This document shows, in pieces, positions 44,546 to 58,468 of a stretch of DNA of 64,000 nucleotides (its first letter is position 1; the number at the start of each line of letters is the position of its first letter). Origin of the DNA: Sesamum alatum. Lineage: Eukaryota > Streptophyta > Magnoliopsida > Lamiales > Pedaliaceae. The DNA lies in NCBI GenBank assembly GCA_034509735.1, contig JACGWO010000002.1:22615636-22679635 (forward strand). Reading direction: 5' to 3'. The notes beneath the pieces are model-generated. The model saw only the letters and a program-made list of their open reading frames with translations. It made no database searches and was not told the DNA's origin. Both the position numbers and the translations under genes were made by a program.

Positions 44546-47500
44546 AGCTAGAATAGGTGACTAGAAAGCCAATTGTATTGGCTTGGGAATTATTTGTCGA
44601 TCTTTATTATTGTTAGAATAGGTGACCATGTAGCCAATCTTGATAGGGGAATTGTAACCTATGTCTGAATAATTTCGAGGTTTTAATAAATCGTTAATGA
44701 ATAAGAAGTGAAATTCATCTGGCATTTACTTTGTTTGTGTTCACTTTATCTGCTTTATATAACTGTTCACTAGGCAAACAAAGTCCACAGACTGAAAACG
44801 CATTCGGGGACTGGGACTATGCTTGGAGGTAGGTCCATGAAATCACTCCTGCCGAATTATTCTGGTGCAAGTCAAGGAATCTCGAAAGTGGGTACCGAGA
44901 TTCCCTTTGAGACTTGCACTAAGCATCTGCTTTCGTATTTCAGCGACGGGTGACGAGGGTCGTCTAAGCAATGCTAGTAGGTTAGCCTGCTGGGGAGCAG
45001 CTGACTGAGGTGACTCGCGGGAACCATCTTACGGAGGACCTTGAGTAGGGTCGATTAGGTATGACGTGTGTTCCCGGTTCCAACGGTACAGGTCAAGTTC
45101 TTTGACTTGAGGAACTGCTGAGTTTACCTATAGATCAGGGCTGTATCTTAGATATGGTGAGAGATTGCCAAGATGCACTTGAGTAGTCATAAGCCATATC
45201 TAGTGCAGCTCCGGTGTGCAGAGTTTTAGTAGTTTCCAAGAAAGCATTTGTCTCCTGTCAAAAGATGTTGACAGTTGTGTCTCACAAATGCTCTGTGTCT
45301 TGTCCCTAAAATCTGTGGCCACAGTAACTGAACAGAAGAGAAGGTTTCCCTTGCGGCGTTTAGTAGAGGACAGACCGACATTTAGGTCCAAAATGGGTAC
45401 CTACATTTTTCGTGCCCTAGACCCGAAGTGGTGAGACTGTAGACAGAAGGATAGATATACTGTAGAGCCTAAATATTCATCCCCGTATATTCACCTAGTC
45501 TCTAGTGCCATGGACCGTTGCTAAACAGCCACCCATGGTAACGGGCGGATTCTAGGAATCCAACCAAGTCTAGCTGAAGGTGAACCTAAAGAGTCACACA
45601 CAATCCGCACGCATAAACGTATTTAATTCAGAATTAAATATTTGGAGAAGTGGAGCGATTAAATTGGATTTAATCGGCTCCTTATTTTCTTGGGAAGAAT
45701 TTATTCCTTTTATTAGATAAAAGGGATTTATCTAATAAATTAGATTTATTAGATAATTAATTTAATGGGCTTGGAATAAATATTTATATTTAATATATTT
45801 ATTTATTGCCCTTGGAATGTTTAAATAGGATTTAAATATTCCATTAAATTAAATTAATGGTTGAGATTAAAGGGAGAAATCAATGGCTAATATTGGTTTG
45901 ACCAAAGAAGCTAGATTTGACCATAACTTGACTAGGTCAAATCCTAGTTGTGGTGGAGTCTTCAAAGTGTAGGAAACTAGAAGAGGAATAGGATTCCTCT
46001 TCTATAAATACTCCTTAGCACACACTTTGAAGGTGATAATGATTCTTGAAACACACACACACACACACACACACTCGTGTACTCCCTCTCCCTCTCTCAG
46101 TCGTGCCTCTCCCTCCTTCCAAGAAAGTGTTTTCTTGTTCTTTTGTTTTAACAATTGAACATTAAGGAGGATTGATCTCATTAAATTAATAACGTTTGAT
46201 CGATCTGTCCTCTCCAAAATATACTTGCTCTTTCACTAGCACGAAGATCAAGATACGTGGACGGATTGCGTGTCACGAATTAGAGGGTCTCCTATACGAC
46301 ATCTTGGAGCAAATCGGGGAACAACGCGAGTACCGGTTAGAAGGCGAAAACTACAATCGGTAGGTTTTTGATTTATGTTTTTTTCGTCCTCTTTTATTTA
46401 GAATCCTATGGCCTCCATAAACTCCCCTTGAACATGTTTATTTTAATATATGTTTATGCATGTTTAAATTTTTGTAATTTAAATTATACCGCGCTTCTGC
46501 ATTCGCGCTACTCCCGGGACGATCCACACGCTTACCCAAGGCTTTCAATTAATACAATATTCTCCTAATGAATAGAGTAAGTATTCATCACTGGCATTGT
46601 GTTTTTGTGCTTACTACTAATGTTGAACGACGCTTCAACGTCATAACAAATGCACACAGACCAATTCGATAACCCATGTATTTGGGTTGCGCATTAGATG
46701 GCGGCTATGAAACCAACTTATGAGGATTGGTCTGAAACGTTCCAAGTCGAGGACCTTGAGACCGGGCATCGAGTGTCCTATTGAGACTTGCACTAAGTAT
46801 TGCATTCACTAGGTGAGTGCTGAGTTTCATCAGCGACAGACGAAGGTCGTCTATGCAATTTTAGTGGGTTAGTTGACAAGGTGGTCGACTGACTGAACTG
46901 ACTCGCGGGAATTGTCATATAGAAGCCTTGGAGGCTTGGTCAGTATGATGGAATTCCTGTTTTCGATAGCATGGGATTAGTCCTCGGACTTGAGGAATCA
47001 TGGCAGTCACGTACATACGAAGACTGTATCTTGGATCTGGTGAAAGGTGATCATTCTGTAAGATGGTCATTATAAGCCTTGTCCAGTGCAGTTGGAGTAT
47101 GTAGCGAGGACGGTGGATTCCAAGATAGGATCTGTCCCCCATTAGTACATGACGGTGATGTCTCCTATGCACTCTGAGATGGTTTAGACTCTGAAAGTCT
47201 ATGGCCATAGCAATTGATTGAGTAGGAAAGGGTTTCCTATGTCGATTGATAGAGTAAACACATCTCCGTATGAAGCATAGTTTCCTAGTCAAGGATGGGA
47301 ACTGACGCCCAATTCCATACCCTAGACTAAGGCCGGGAGATGGTCGACAGTAGGACCGTACCCGTACGGAATCAGCGCCTAAATGTTCACGCCAACATTC
47401 ACCTAATCTCTAATGCCATGGACCGTTACTAGACGGCCACCCATGGTGACGGGCTCCTGTTGGACATGACCCCAAGTCTAGCTGAGGGTGAACCTAAAGG

Positions 47501-48039
47501 GTCACACATAAATCACCGCGGAAGTGAAGGAATTGACTTGGAGTCAATTTCAGATGATGATAAGTAATTGGATTACTTATGGGATTGTCCATTGGATGGA
47601 CGGGTCGATATTGTCTCAGGCCCTCGTTTTATCAGTAAATGGGATTTATCGATTAAGTAGGAAATTTAAGCTTGGATCTTTTAATTGGATTAAAAGATTA
47701 ATGAAGATTATTTAATTGGACCATGACTTAAATAAGATTTAATTCTTAGGCTTATTGTAATTAGATTACAATAAAATTCGGTCCATTAAATCTTAAACCA
47801 AGAGAGGTGTGTTCCACTTTTGGAATTAGAAGAAGTTGGACTTCTTCTAAAAGGGGATGGCAGAAAATTACTTTTTGGAAGTACTAAATTTGGCCATGAA
47901 GGCCTTTTATGACAAGTTGACTTGTCTCTTTTGGAAAGAGAGAAATCAATTCCAATCAAGCATGTTTCACTTGGTAGGCTTGATTGATGATTAATGGGGA
48001 TTGATTGGAATGTATCTAGACATCCTTGGATGAATCTAG
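44546..48039 (+). repeat. Cop-5 3' LTR (Cop-2-like), split and truncated
   Basis: Begins with mutated termini (AGCTAGAATAGGTGAC), is interrupted by a solo LTR at 44611-46547 and resumes at 46548. It follows the Cop-2 LTR to ATGTATCTAGACATCCTTGGATGA near 48034, where Cop-6 has inserted. Its 3' end should lie beyond the window on the far side of Cop-6. Confidence 0.75.
44611..46547 (+). mobile_element. Copia solo LTR (B-type) in Cop-5 LTR
   Basis: 1937 bp, from TGTTAGAATAGG to CCCAAGGCTTTCA. Flanks are ATTAT (44606-44610) and ATTAA (46548-46552), a 4-of-5 match consistent with an aged target duplication. The stem CTTTGTTTGTG/GGCAAACAAAG lies at 44729-44783. The segment normally holding the U5 hairpin is deleted near 46410-46425. 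Confidence 0.85.
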
Positions 48040-50268
48040 TGAAAGAAAGTGTGTGGATCGGCCCGGGAGATTAACGCGTATAGCGGAAGCGCGAAATAGT
48101 GCGTAATAAAAAATTACAAAGCATAATTAAATGGAATTTAAATCATGCATAACGTACATAAACGAATCAAGGGGTGTGCCCTTGATTCTCCCGGGCGTTC
48201 GGTGTATCTCATGTTCAATAAAACACAACATGGAGGCCATAGAATTAGAAACGAAAACCATAATTAAAGAACCTACCCGGTTGTAGTTTTGTCTTCGTTC
48301 GGCTACATGCATTGTTCCCCATTTTGCACCAAGATCTCAAGAAGAGACCCTCTAAATCATCTCACTCGCTCCACCGTAAAGCAAACAACCCTTATGCTAG
48401 CAAGAAATTATTTGGGGAGAAGAGACATCGATACACGCTATGAATTAACGCAATCAATGTCTCTTATGTTCTTAACTTGAATAAATCAAGAAGAACAAAG
48501 TATAATTCTTGGAGAGAAAAGAAGGGGATGGACGAAAATTTGAGGGAGATGAGAGATGAGTGTTGTAGAGAATACTAGGTGTGAGTGTGTGTTTTTTAAG
48601 TATTTATAGAAGATGGAATTCCTATTCCTTCTCAAACTCTTCCAAAGAGACACACTTTGACTAGGATTTTGACCTAGTCAAATCCTAGTCAAATTAGGCT
48701 TTGATTAAGTCAAATTAATCATGGCCCTTCATCTCATCATTCTCTAGATCAAATCTTGTCCATCCATTTTGATGGGCTTTATGGAATGGGCCTATTTAAA
48801 TCTAAATTAAATATTCCCATGGACTTTATATTAAAATCCTAATTAATATACTAAGCCCATTAATTAATTAATGGAATGGACTTTAATTCCAAATTAAATA
48901 GTCCATGGACTTTATATTAAATCCTATTTAATACCAAGCCCATTAATTAATTCCATAGAATGGGATTATTTAATTCTAAATTAAATAGTCCCATGGACTT
49001 TATATTAAATCCTATTTAATATACCAAGCCCACTAATTAATTCACCCTTTTAATCTAATTAAAAGGAAAGCCCATGCTTTGTAAAATTCATAAATCTAAT
49101 TTATGAACTCAAGCCCGATTATTCCAAATAATTCATCGAAGCTTGAATCTCCAAGAAGTATAATTTAATTTCATTAAATTAAACCTTCTCCCGGAATTAA
49201 TTCCAAATTAATTCCCTTTCATTTGGTGTAGCGGGTGTGACTCTTTAGGTTCACCTTTCAGCTAGACTTGGACCTACTTTTTGTTATTTCATAACCAAAG
49301 TAGTCCGTTACCATGGATGGCCATCTAGCAACGGTCCATGGCACTAGAGACTAGGTGAATTTATGGTGTGAACATTTAGGCTCCGAGTTATACGCAGGTG
49401 CGGTCCTACCGACGCTCGATACGTACGGGTACGGTCCTACTGTCGCCTGTCTCCCGGCCTTTAGTCTAGGGGTCGGTTTTCATTGTTGACTAGGCAACTA
49501 TGCATAATGCTCGAGATATGTTTAACTTGACGTAGGAAATCCTTTCCCACTACATCAAGTGCTATGGCCATAGACTTTGTGAGTCTAAACCATCTCCGAG
49601 CGCATAGGAGATCTTGCTGTCATATCCTTTGACAGGGGACAGATCCTATCTTGGAATACACCGTTCTTACATACTCCGACTGCACTAGACGAGGCTTATG
49701 ATGACCATGTAATACAATCGGTCAAATTTCACCAGATCCAAGATACAACCTTAGTATGTAGGGGACTGCCGTGATCCTCAAGTCCGAGGGCTAATCCCGT
49801 ACTATCGGAACCGGGAATACGAGTCATACCGACCAAGCCCGAGTAGCTCTATATGACGATTCCCGCGAGTCACCTCAGTCGGTCGCTCCCCAGCAGGCCG
49901 ACCCACTAACACTGCTTAGACGATCCTCGTCACCCATCGATGAAACACGATAGCAGATGCTTAGTGCAAGTCTCAAATGGATTCTCGATCCCCTGTCTCG
50001 AGATTCCTTTGACTTGGAGTATTTCAGACTGATTCGGCGAAACTGATTTCATGAACCTACCTCCAAGCGTAGTTCCAATTTCCCAAAATGTTATTTGAGT
50101 CTGTGGGCGTTTGTTTGTGACATCGTAACGATGCAAGTAGTAAGCACAACAAACTTATGCCTATGAATCCTTACTACATTCATTAACATAATATTTACTT
50201 GTTCACAGATTGACGAATGGTTCTTAGAACAGCCAATACCATTGACTTTCTGGTCACCTATTCTAACA
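48040..50268 (-). repeat. Cop-6 3' LTR (D-type)
   Basis: 2229 bp, plus-strand TGAAAGAAAGTGTGTGG to CTATTCTAACA. D-type LTRs carry repeated AT-rich segments (CCCATGGACTTTATATTAAA occurs several times at 48820-49020). They have TTGAC cores at 48657-48715 next to TATTTATA near 48600, and a GAATCAAGGG/CCCTTGATTC U5 hairpin near 48163-48187. Confidence 0.9.
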
Positions 50269-52560
50269 ATCTCCCACTTGAACAATAAGTCAATTACCCA
50301 CTTTGTTCAGAATCCTCTGAGTATGAGTAATCTACGATACCGACTAAGGTATTGTGAGTCCACTTATATTTCCTTGCGAAGCAATACGGTCTAACCGTGT
50401 TACCTCTATCCACCATTGCCTCCTAGAGATGGTGGTTGTCTAAGAATATTTTCGTGGATCTTGTGATGAGATCTCATGCCAATACTCCCATAGCCAAGTT
50501 GCCTGCCATATAGGCGAACATGGCTTGGTCGTGCTAGGCGCCACGTCCACCCTATGGACGCGGTCTTCATCAGTGACCACTATCCGATGCACTCGTCATT
50601 GGGCCTGACTGTGCATACCTTTGAGACTAACTGGTTTTCACTTATGCTCTGGAAGCTAGTATCGCTTTAGCCTTCCAAAGCAACCCTCAACAGACGGTGC
50701 ATCATGAACGCATCTTTAGTCCTTATTCAGGTACTAAGGATCGTTCTTGATTGCTGTCTTCAACCCTCAGTGCATTACCGATTTATGTTGATCCATGCTA
50801 GAAGCACTCTCAGCATCGGTTCCTATGCACCGAGTAAACATTTCATATGTTTGCCTAGGGTTAAGACGTAGGGGATACTCAACATCCAAGCCTTCTCATT
50901 AGTCCACCGTGACTAAGTCTTGAATGGCTTGATGCTTTATGCATAGTATCCAAGTTTTCTCATCAGTCTTACTATGACTGAGTCTCGAACAACTTGTGCC
51001 TCTACATATATGAGTCTTTGAAAAGCTCAATTCATGATATGTATGTGGGAACCCCAAAATGTCATGGAGAATTTTTGTGAGTTACAGTTTGTGTTTTAGT
51101 GATTCCTAATGCCTTGAATTCATCCATGAATTAAGATATTACACACTTAAACACTTGGAACGCCATTTCTACTCCCACTGATCACCTACGTCATTTAAGA
51201 CTGAGTCATGCTCCGTATGAGCTCGTCAAAACGAATATTCCAGGTATGCGGTGTTTCAAACCTTGTTTGAATTTCTTAGCGGATTCTATGGCTCCTCTCC
51301 ATAAATCCTACTACGATGTCCAACACCACGTTCCGCAGGTCATTTGGATTACTATCCAAATTTGACCGAACATATCCCGATCACTCGTACCTCTTACGAC
51401 ATTCGGGTTCGTTCTTAAGGGGACTTGGAATATGATCAATTTAAGTAAGAAATGCAATTATAAGCATCGTTTAGCATTATTCTGTCGTAAACCTACACAA
51501 ACCAGACATCGAGTCTAATTTGTCTCCCACTAGTCCCTTGACGTATGTAGGATCCTTCTACATGCTCAAGGACTTTGTCGGGACACAGGCTTGCCAAACC
51601 ATGGCTCGTTGTGCGTGACTCCTAGCAAAGTGCCACGTTCCTTACGTTGGCAATTTGGAGTCTACGTCTACATGGGCTAAGGTAATTGGGCGAAACTTCG
51701 ATCAATCTTCGTCCGACGAGATTCGATCGTTCCCTTTATCAGAGACCGGCATACTTGGCCTTTACAGGAAACGTTTCATTGAGAATTCCATTCTCAACTT
51801 GGATGCTCAAGAGCTCCCACTAAATACACGGCCTTTTCGATCCTATCGAAACAGGTTTAATTTTGCAACCATTTATGGTTCACCTCCTTAAGTCTAATTC
51901 CCAAACCTCCTATGGGACCTTTAGACTTTTGAACCCTCTTATGGTCTTGTGTATTAGTAACCTACAGTTGTCTTATTGGCTCCCTTCCAATAGACTATTT
52001 GGCAAGCCTACTTTGTCCAAAAAAGAACTTTCGGACTTTCTTCTTCATAAAAGACTTGTAAATTTAGTCGATTCGAATCATCTATTTCTAGATTCATCGA
52101 ACTTTTCAATTTACTTATCTTTTAATAAGAAGAAACGTCCTAGCTGTTGTAGATGCCAAATCTGTAAGTTGGTCTTGATTAATCCATTTAGATAATTAGA
52201 ATTTTGAGTATCCATAAACCTTTTATGGGATGGTGTTCTAGGAATTCACGTGTAACTACTAGCAAACATGAATCAATATTCAATAATTTTGTTTGATCAA
52301 AATATGTATGTAATAAAAACCTTTGTCCAACAAAGAAACATACTTTTGATCATGCTTGGTTACGTAATTCCTATATTATCCTAACATGATCACGATTATG
52401 GGCCTAACAAGTCTCTAGTCCTTTTCATCAATGGACCTTACTATTGTTGAATCCTAGAACTGTTCTTGGCTTTTTAAGTCCTTATTCACTTCTGCAAACC
52501 ACCCGCAAATTAGTGATAGGAATGGTATCAAATACAAAAATAGAGAAAAGGTGATCATGT
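50269..52560 (-). pseudogene. Cop-6 pol, decayed (RNase H to protease)
   Basis: On the minus strand the order polypurine tract, RNase H, RT, integrase, protease can be recognised in fragments: a YSD-SF RNase H segment near 50650, a RT piece giving WNIRFDELIR near 51230, and an integrase end GKPV...GDKLDS-like segment near 51530-51610. The span is about 2.3 kb against about 3.2 kb in Cop-3 and Cop-4, so large parts are deleted. Plus-strand open frames here, such as 51655-51891, are antisense to integrase. Confidence 0.75.
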
Positions 52561-53386
52561 TAATACTCAATATCAAATTTTACCTACATTGGAGAGAGGT
52601 TTAGGATACTCCCTTTTCCAATGGCCCTCTTTACGACAGTGAATGCTTACGTTCTTAGAATCTATGAACTTGACTGTTGAACCTTTTGCTCTTTCCTTTA
52701 CCTCCACCTTGTGTTGTAAAGGAACAACACTTGAAGTGCTTAATAGTTGATGTCACCTTACCCTTCTTCCTCTTTTGGCGTCTGGCACCTTTGCCTTTCA
52801 CCATGGAGGTTGAAACCTCTCCTACTAGTACCGACGGCGCAGATTTTGTAATCGTTGCCTCGTACAAGGCCAACTTAATTACCAACCTATGAAGATCTTT
52901 TCTAAGCTCGTGCATGTTGATAATTAATGGTTCGTAGGAGGGAGGAAGAGACTGAAGGATCATGTCAATGTACGTCTCTTTTTCAAGACTGACGTGGAGA
53001 TCTTTTGAGCTTCTCCCTTAGGGATTGCATCATCACTCCATGTTCTTTGTACCGACATCCCTTCCGTCATCTTAGCTCCAAACATGCCTTCGTTGCATTT
53101 TTACCCCACATGCTGGTCCAAGACCATATAGACATGATGCAAACGAAGCATAGTTTGAGCCAACATCATTATATCCTACTTGCCTATGGTCATCCTTCAA
53201 CTTTTGAACGCCAAGCGTTACCTTAGTTGTCGATCCCTCCGGCAAGGGCTGAGGAACGTCCTCATTCCGGTATGTGAGTTAAGGTTCTGGAAATCTAAGA
53301 TCATCTTAAGATTTCGCAATCAATTCGTGTAATTAATTCCCTTTTAGTAAGCCTCTTAGTAATGTGTTTGGTGGATTCTTAGACAT
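52561..53386 (-). pseudogene. Cop-6 gag, decayed
   Basis: From ATG at 53386 (MSKNP). Frameshifted throughout, but the frame at 52655-52963 keeps ILQSLPPSYEP, YEATITKSAPSVLVGE and the basic linker KGKGARRQKRKKGK. The zinc-knuckle region (CRKEGHWKRE-like) is at about 52590-52655. Confidence 0.8.
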
Positions 53387-53807
53387 TCACAAATATATAA
53401 AACAGAAAATAATTAGCAGAATGAAGTAATATTTTGGTTAAGTCTCGGTCTTTAGTCCTTAACCTCTCCCACTATTTCTACGAAAACACGGCACTCTCAA
53501 ACGTTGTTTTCGGGAAATCCTTTCCTAGTGGGCTCAGGATCCATAGCGATCTCCCCCATACCCTGCTTTTACGATTCGCATGGGAAAAGCACCCGTGGGA
53601 GGTATTCCATACCATTCTCGTTCCACGAGATTCCGAAGATAATTGCCTCACCCTTTCACGTGATCCCGAGGACTCCAAGCGAATCACGTTATTCGGGCGT
53701 TAGACCCGACCCAATCAACCGATTCATAGACTCACTGCTACCTCCACGACTCGTGAGATAGGTAACAGCAGTCTACTCATCGTTCATGACAAAGTGCAGC
53801 TTCTTTT
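53387..53807 (-). other. Cop-6 leader, proximal part
   Basis: Contains the structured segment: TCTCGT/ACGAGA at 53616-53630, ACGTGAT/ATCACGT at 53658-53689 and the ACTGCTACCT...AGGT..AGCAGT hairpin at 53734-53772. It is cut at 53807 within CTTCTTTT, between the two palindrome hairpins; the matching uninterrupted sequence is in the Cop-7 leader at about 59668-59676. Confidence 0.8.
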
Positions 53808-56120
53808 TGAAAGAATGTGGTGGATCGTCCCGGGAGATTAACGCGAATAGCAGAAGCGCGAAATAGTGCGTAATAAAAATTACAAAGCATAATTAAATGG
53901 AATTTAAATCATGCATAACGTACATAAACGAATCAAGGGGTGTGCCCTTGATTCTCCCGGGCGTTCGGTGTATCTCATGTTCAATAAAACACAACATGGA
54001 GGCCATAGAATTGAAACCGAAAAAAAAAACGAAATTAAAGAACCTACCCGGTTGTAGTTTTGTCTTCGTTTCGGCTACACGCATTGTTCCCCGTTTTGCA
54101 CCAAGATCTCAAATAAGAGACCCTCTAAATCATCTCACTCGCTCCACCGGAAAGCAAACAACCCTTGTGCTAGCAAGAAATTATTTTGGGGAGAAGAGAC
54201 ATCGATACACGCTATGAATTAACGCAATCAATGTCTCTTATGTTCTTAACTTGAATAAATCAAGAAGAACAAAGTAATATTCTTGGAGAGTGAAAATAGG
54301 GGTGGACGAATTTGAGAGAGAATTTTGAGAGATGAGAGTTGTAGAGAATACTAGGTGTAAGTGTGTGTTTTTTAAGTATTTATAGAAGATGGAATTCCTA
54401 TTCCTTCTCAAACTCTTCCAAAGAGACACACATTGACTAGGATTTTGACCTAGTCAAATCCTAGTCAAATTAGGCTTTGATTAAGTCAAATCAATCATGG
54501 CCCTTCATCTCATCATTCTCTAGATCAAATCTTGTCCATCCATTTTGATGGGCTTTATGGAATGGGCTTTATTTAATTCTAAATTAAATGATCCCATGGA
54601 CTTTATATTAAAATCCTATTTAATATACTAAGCCCATTAATTAATTAATGGAATGGACTTCATTTAATTCCAAATTAAATAGTCCATGGACTTTATATTA
54701 AATCCTATTTAATACCAAGCCCATTAATTAATTCCATAGAATGGGATTATTTAATTCTAAATTAAATAGTCCCATGGACTTTATATTAAAATCCTATTTA
54801 ATATACTAAGCCCATTAATTAATTAATGGAATGGACTTTATTTAATTCCAAATTAAATAGTCCATGGACTTTATATTAAATCCTATTTAATATCAAACCC
54901 ATTAATTAATTAATTCACCCTTTTAATCCAATTAAAAGGAAAGCCCATGCTTTGTAAAATTCATAAATCTAATTTATGAACTCAAGCCCGATTATTCCAA
55001 ATAATTCATCGAAGCTTGAATCTCCAAGAAGTATAATTTAATTGCATTAAATTAAACCTTCTCCCGGAATTAATTCCAAATTAATTCCCTTTCATTTGGT
55101 GTAGCGGGTGTGACTCTTTAGGTTCACTTTTCAGTTAGACTTGGACCTACCTTTTGTTATTTCATAACCAAAGTAGTCTGTTACCATGGGTGGCCATCTA
55201 GCAACGGTCCATGGCACTAGAGACTAGGTGAATTTATGGTGTGAACATTTAGGCTCCGAGTTATACGCAGGTGCGGTCCTACCGACGCTCGATACGTACG
55301 GGTACGGTCCTACTGTCGTCTGTCTCCCGGCCTTTAGTCTAGGGGTCGGTTCCCATCGTTGACTAGGCAACTATGCATAATGCTCGAGATAGGTTTAACT
55401 CGACGTAGGAAATCCTTTCCCACTACATCAAGTGCTATGGCCATAGACTTTGTGAGTCTAAACCATCTCCGAGCGCATAGGAGATCTTGCTGTCATATCC
55501 TTTGACAGGGGACAGATTCTATCTTGGAATACACCGTTCTTACATACTCCGACTGCACTGGACGAGGCTTATGATGACCATGTGATATAATCGGTCAAAT
55601 TTCACCAGATCCAAGATACAACCTTAGTATGTAGGGGACTGCCGTGATCCTCAAGTCCGAGGACTAATCCCGTACTATCGGAACCGGGAATGCGAGTCAT
55701 ACCGACAAGCCCGAGTAGCTTCTATATGACGATTCCCACGAGTCACCTCAGTCGGCCGCTCCCCAGCAGGCCGACCACTAACACTGCTTAGACGATCCTC
55801 GTCACCCGTCGATGAAACACGACAGCAGATGCTTAGTGCAAGTCTCAAATGGATTCTCGATGCCCTGTCTCGAGATTCCTTTGACTTGGAGTATTTCAGA
55901 CTGATTCGGTGAAACTGATTTCATGAACCTACCTTCCCGAAATGTTATTTCAGTCTGTGGGCGTTTGTTGTGACATCGTAACGATGCAAGCAGTAAGTAC
56001 AACAAACTCATGCCTATGAATCCTTACTACATTCATTAACATAATATTACTTGTTCACAGATTGACGAATGGTTCTCAAAACAGCCAATACCATTGACTT
56101 TCTGGTCACCTATTCTAACA
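53808..56120 (-). repeat. Cop-7 3' LTR (D-type)
   Basis: 2313 bp, TGAAAGAATGTGGTGG to CTATTCTAACA. It is very close to the 5' LTR. A visible difference is loss of about 18 bases after ATGAACCTACCT near 55932. The GTTTGTTGT/ACAACAAAC stem is at 55963-56007. Confidence 0.93.
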
Positions 56121-58468
56121 ATCTCCCACTTGACCAATAAGTCAATTACCCACTTTGTTCAGAATCCTCTGAGTATGAGTAATCTACGATACCGACTAAG
56201 GTATTGTGGGTCCGCTTATATTTCCTTGCGAAGCAATACGGTCTAACCGTGTTACCTCTATCCACCATTGCCTCTTAGAGATGGTGGTTGTCTAAGAATT
56301 CTTCGTGGATCTTGTGATGAGATCTCGTGCCAATACTCCAATAGCCAAGTTGCCTGCCATATAGGCGAACATGGCTTGGTCGTGCTAGGCGCCACGTCCA
56401 TCCTATGGACGCGGTCTTCATCACTGACCACTATCCGATGCACTCGTCATTGGGCCTGACTGTGCATACCTTTGAGACTAACTTGTTTTCACTTATGCTC
56501 TGGAAGCTAGTATCGCTTTAGCCTTCCAAAGCAACTCTCAATAGACGGTGCATCATGAACACATCTTTAGTCCTTATTCAGGTACTAAGGATCGTTCTTG
56601 ATTGTTGTCTTCAACCCCTCAGTGCATTACCGATTTATGTTGAGCCATGCTAGAAGCACTCTCAACATCGGTTCCTATGCACCGAGTAAACATATCATAT
56701 GTTTGCCTAGGGTTAAGACATAGGGGATACTCAACATCCAAGCCTTCTCATTAGTCCACCGTGACTAATTCTTGAATGGCTTGATGCTTTATGCATAGTG
56801 TCCAAGTTTTCTCATCAGTCTTACTATGACTGAGTCTCGAACAACTTGTCCCTCTACATATATAAGTTTTTCTCATCAGTCTACCATGACTGAGTCTTTG
56901 AAAAGCTCAATTCATGATATGTATGTGGGAACCCTTAAAATGTCATGGAGAATTTATGTAAGTTACAGTTGTGTTTTAGTGATTCCTAATGTCTTCAATT
57001 CATCCAGGAATCAAGACATTACACACTTAAACACATGGAACACCATTTCTACTCCCACTGATCACCTACGTCGTTTAAGACCGAGTCATGCTCCGTATGA
57101 GCTCGTCAAAACGAATATTCCAGTTATGCGGTGTTTCAAACCTTGTTTGAATTTCCTAGTGGATTCTATGGCTCCTCTCCATAAATCCCACTACGATGTC
57201 CAACATCACGTTCCGCAGGTCATTTGGATTACTATCCAAATTTGACCGAACATATCCCGATCACTCGTACCTCTTACGACATTCGGGTTCGTTCTTAAGG
57301 GGACTTGGAATATGATCAATTTAAGTAAGAAATGCAATTATAAGCATCGTTTAGCATTATTCTGTCGTAAACCTACACAAACCAGACATCGAGTCTAATT
57401 TGTCTCCCACTAGTCCCTTGACGTATGTAGGATCCTTCTACATGCTCAAGGACTTTGTCGGGACACAGGCTTGCCAAACCATGGCTCCTTGTGCGTGACT
57501 CCTAGAAAAGTGCCACGTTCCTTACGTTGGCAATTTGGAGTCTACGTCTACATGGGCTAAGGTAATTGGGCGAAACTTCGATCGATCTTCGTCCGACGAG
57601 ATTCGATCGTTCCCTTTATCAGAGACCGTCATACTTGGCCTTTACAGGAAACGTTTCATTGAGAATTCCATTCTCAACTTGGATGCTCAAGAGCTCCCAC
57701 TAAATACACGGCCTTTTCGATCCTATCGAAACAGGTTTAATTTTGCAACCATTTATGGTTCACCTCCTTAAGTCTAATTCCCAAACCTCCTATGGGACCT
57801 TTAGACTTTTGAACCCTCTTATGGTCTTGTGTATTAGTAACCTACAGTTGTCTTATTGGCTCCCTTCCAATAGACTATTTGGCAAGCCTACTTTGTCCAA
57901 CAAAGAGCTTTCGGACTTTCTTCTTCATAAAAAGACTTGTAAATTTAGTCGATTCGAATCATCTATTTCTAGATTCATCGAACTTTCCAATTTACTTATC
58001 TTTTAATAAGAAGAAACGTCCTAGTTATTGTAGATGCCAAATCTGTAAGTTGGTCTTGATTAATCTATTTAGATAATTTGAATTTTGAGTATCCATAAAC
58101 CTTTTATGGGATGGTGTTCTAGGAATTTACGTGTAACTACTAGCAAACATGAATCAATATTCAATACTTTTGTTTGATCAAATATGTATGTAATAAAACC
58201 TTTGTCCAACAAAGAGACATACTTTTGATCATGCTAGGTTACGCAATTCCCATATTATACTAACATGATCACGATTATGGGCCTAACAAGTCTCTAGTCC
58301 TTTTCATTAATGGACCTTGCCATTGTTGAATCGTAGAACTGTTCTTGGCTTTTAAGTCCTTATTCACTTTCTGCAAACCACCCGCAGATTAGTGATAGGA
58401 ACGGTATCAAATACCAAAAAGTGATCATGTCAATACTCAATATCAAATTTTACCTACATTGGAGAGAG
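56121..58468 (-). pseudogene. Cop-7 pol, decayed
   Basis: Collinear with Cop-6 pol and carrying the same deletions and most of the same frameshifts, so the decay predates the separation of the two copies. The polypurine tract is at 56121-56136 (minus-strand GGTCAAGTGGGAGAT). A local duplication of a CTCATCAGTCT...GACTGAGTCT segment is present near 56811-56897. No catalytic motif is readable in frame. Confidence 0.78.

Noticed and set aside
51655..51891. 78-codon plus-strand frame conserved in both D-type copies (also 57535-57771)
   Set aside because: It lies antisense to decayed integrase of Cop-6 and Cop-7; conservation follows from the copies being recent duplicates.
53897..54217. Identical 106-codon frame in two places (also 61755-62075)
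   Set aside because: Located in U5 of the two Cop-7 LTRs; identical because LTRs are made identical at insertion. No recognisable domain.
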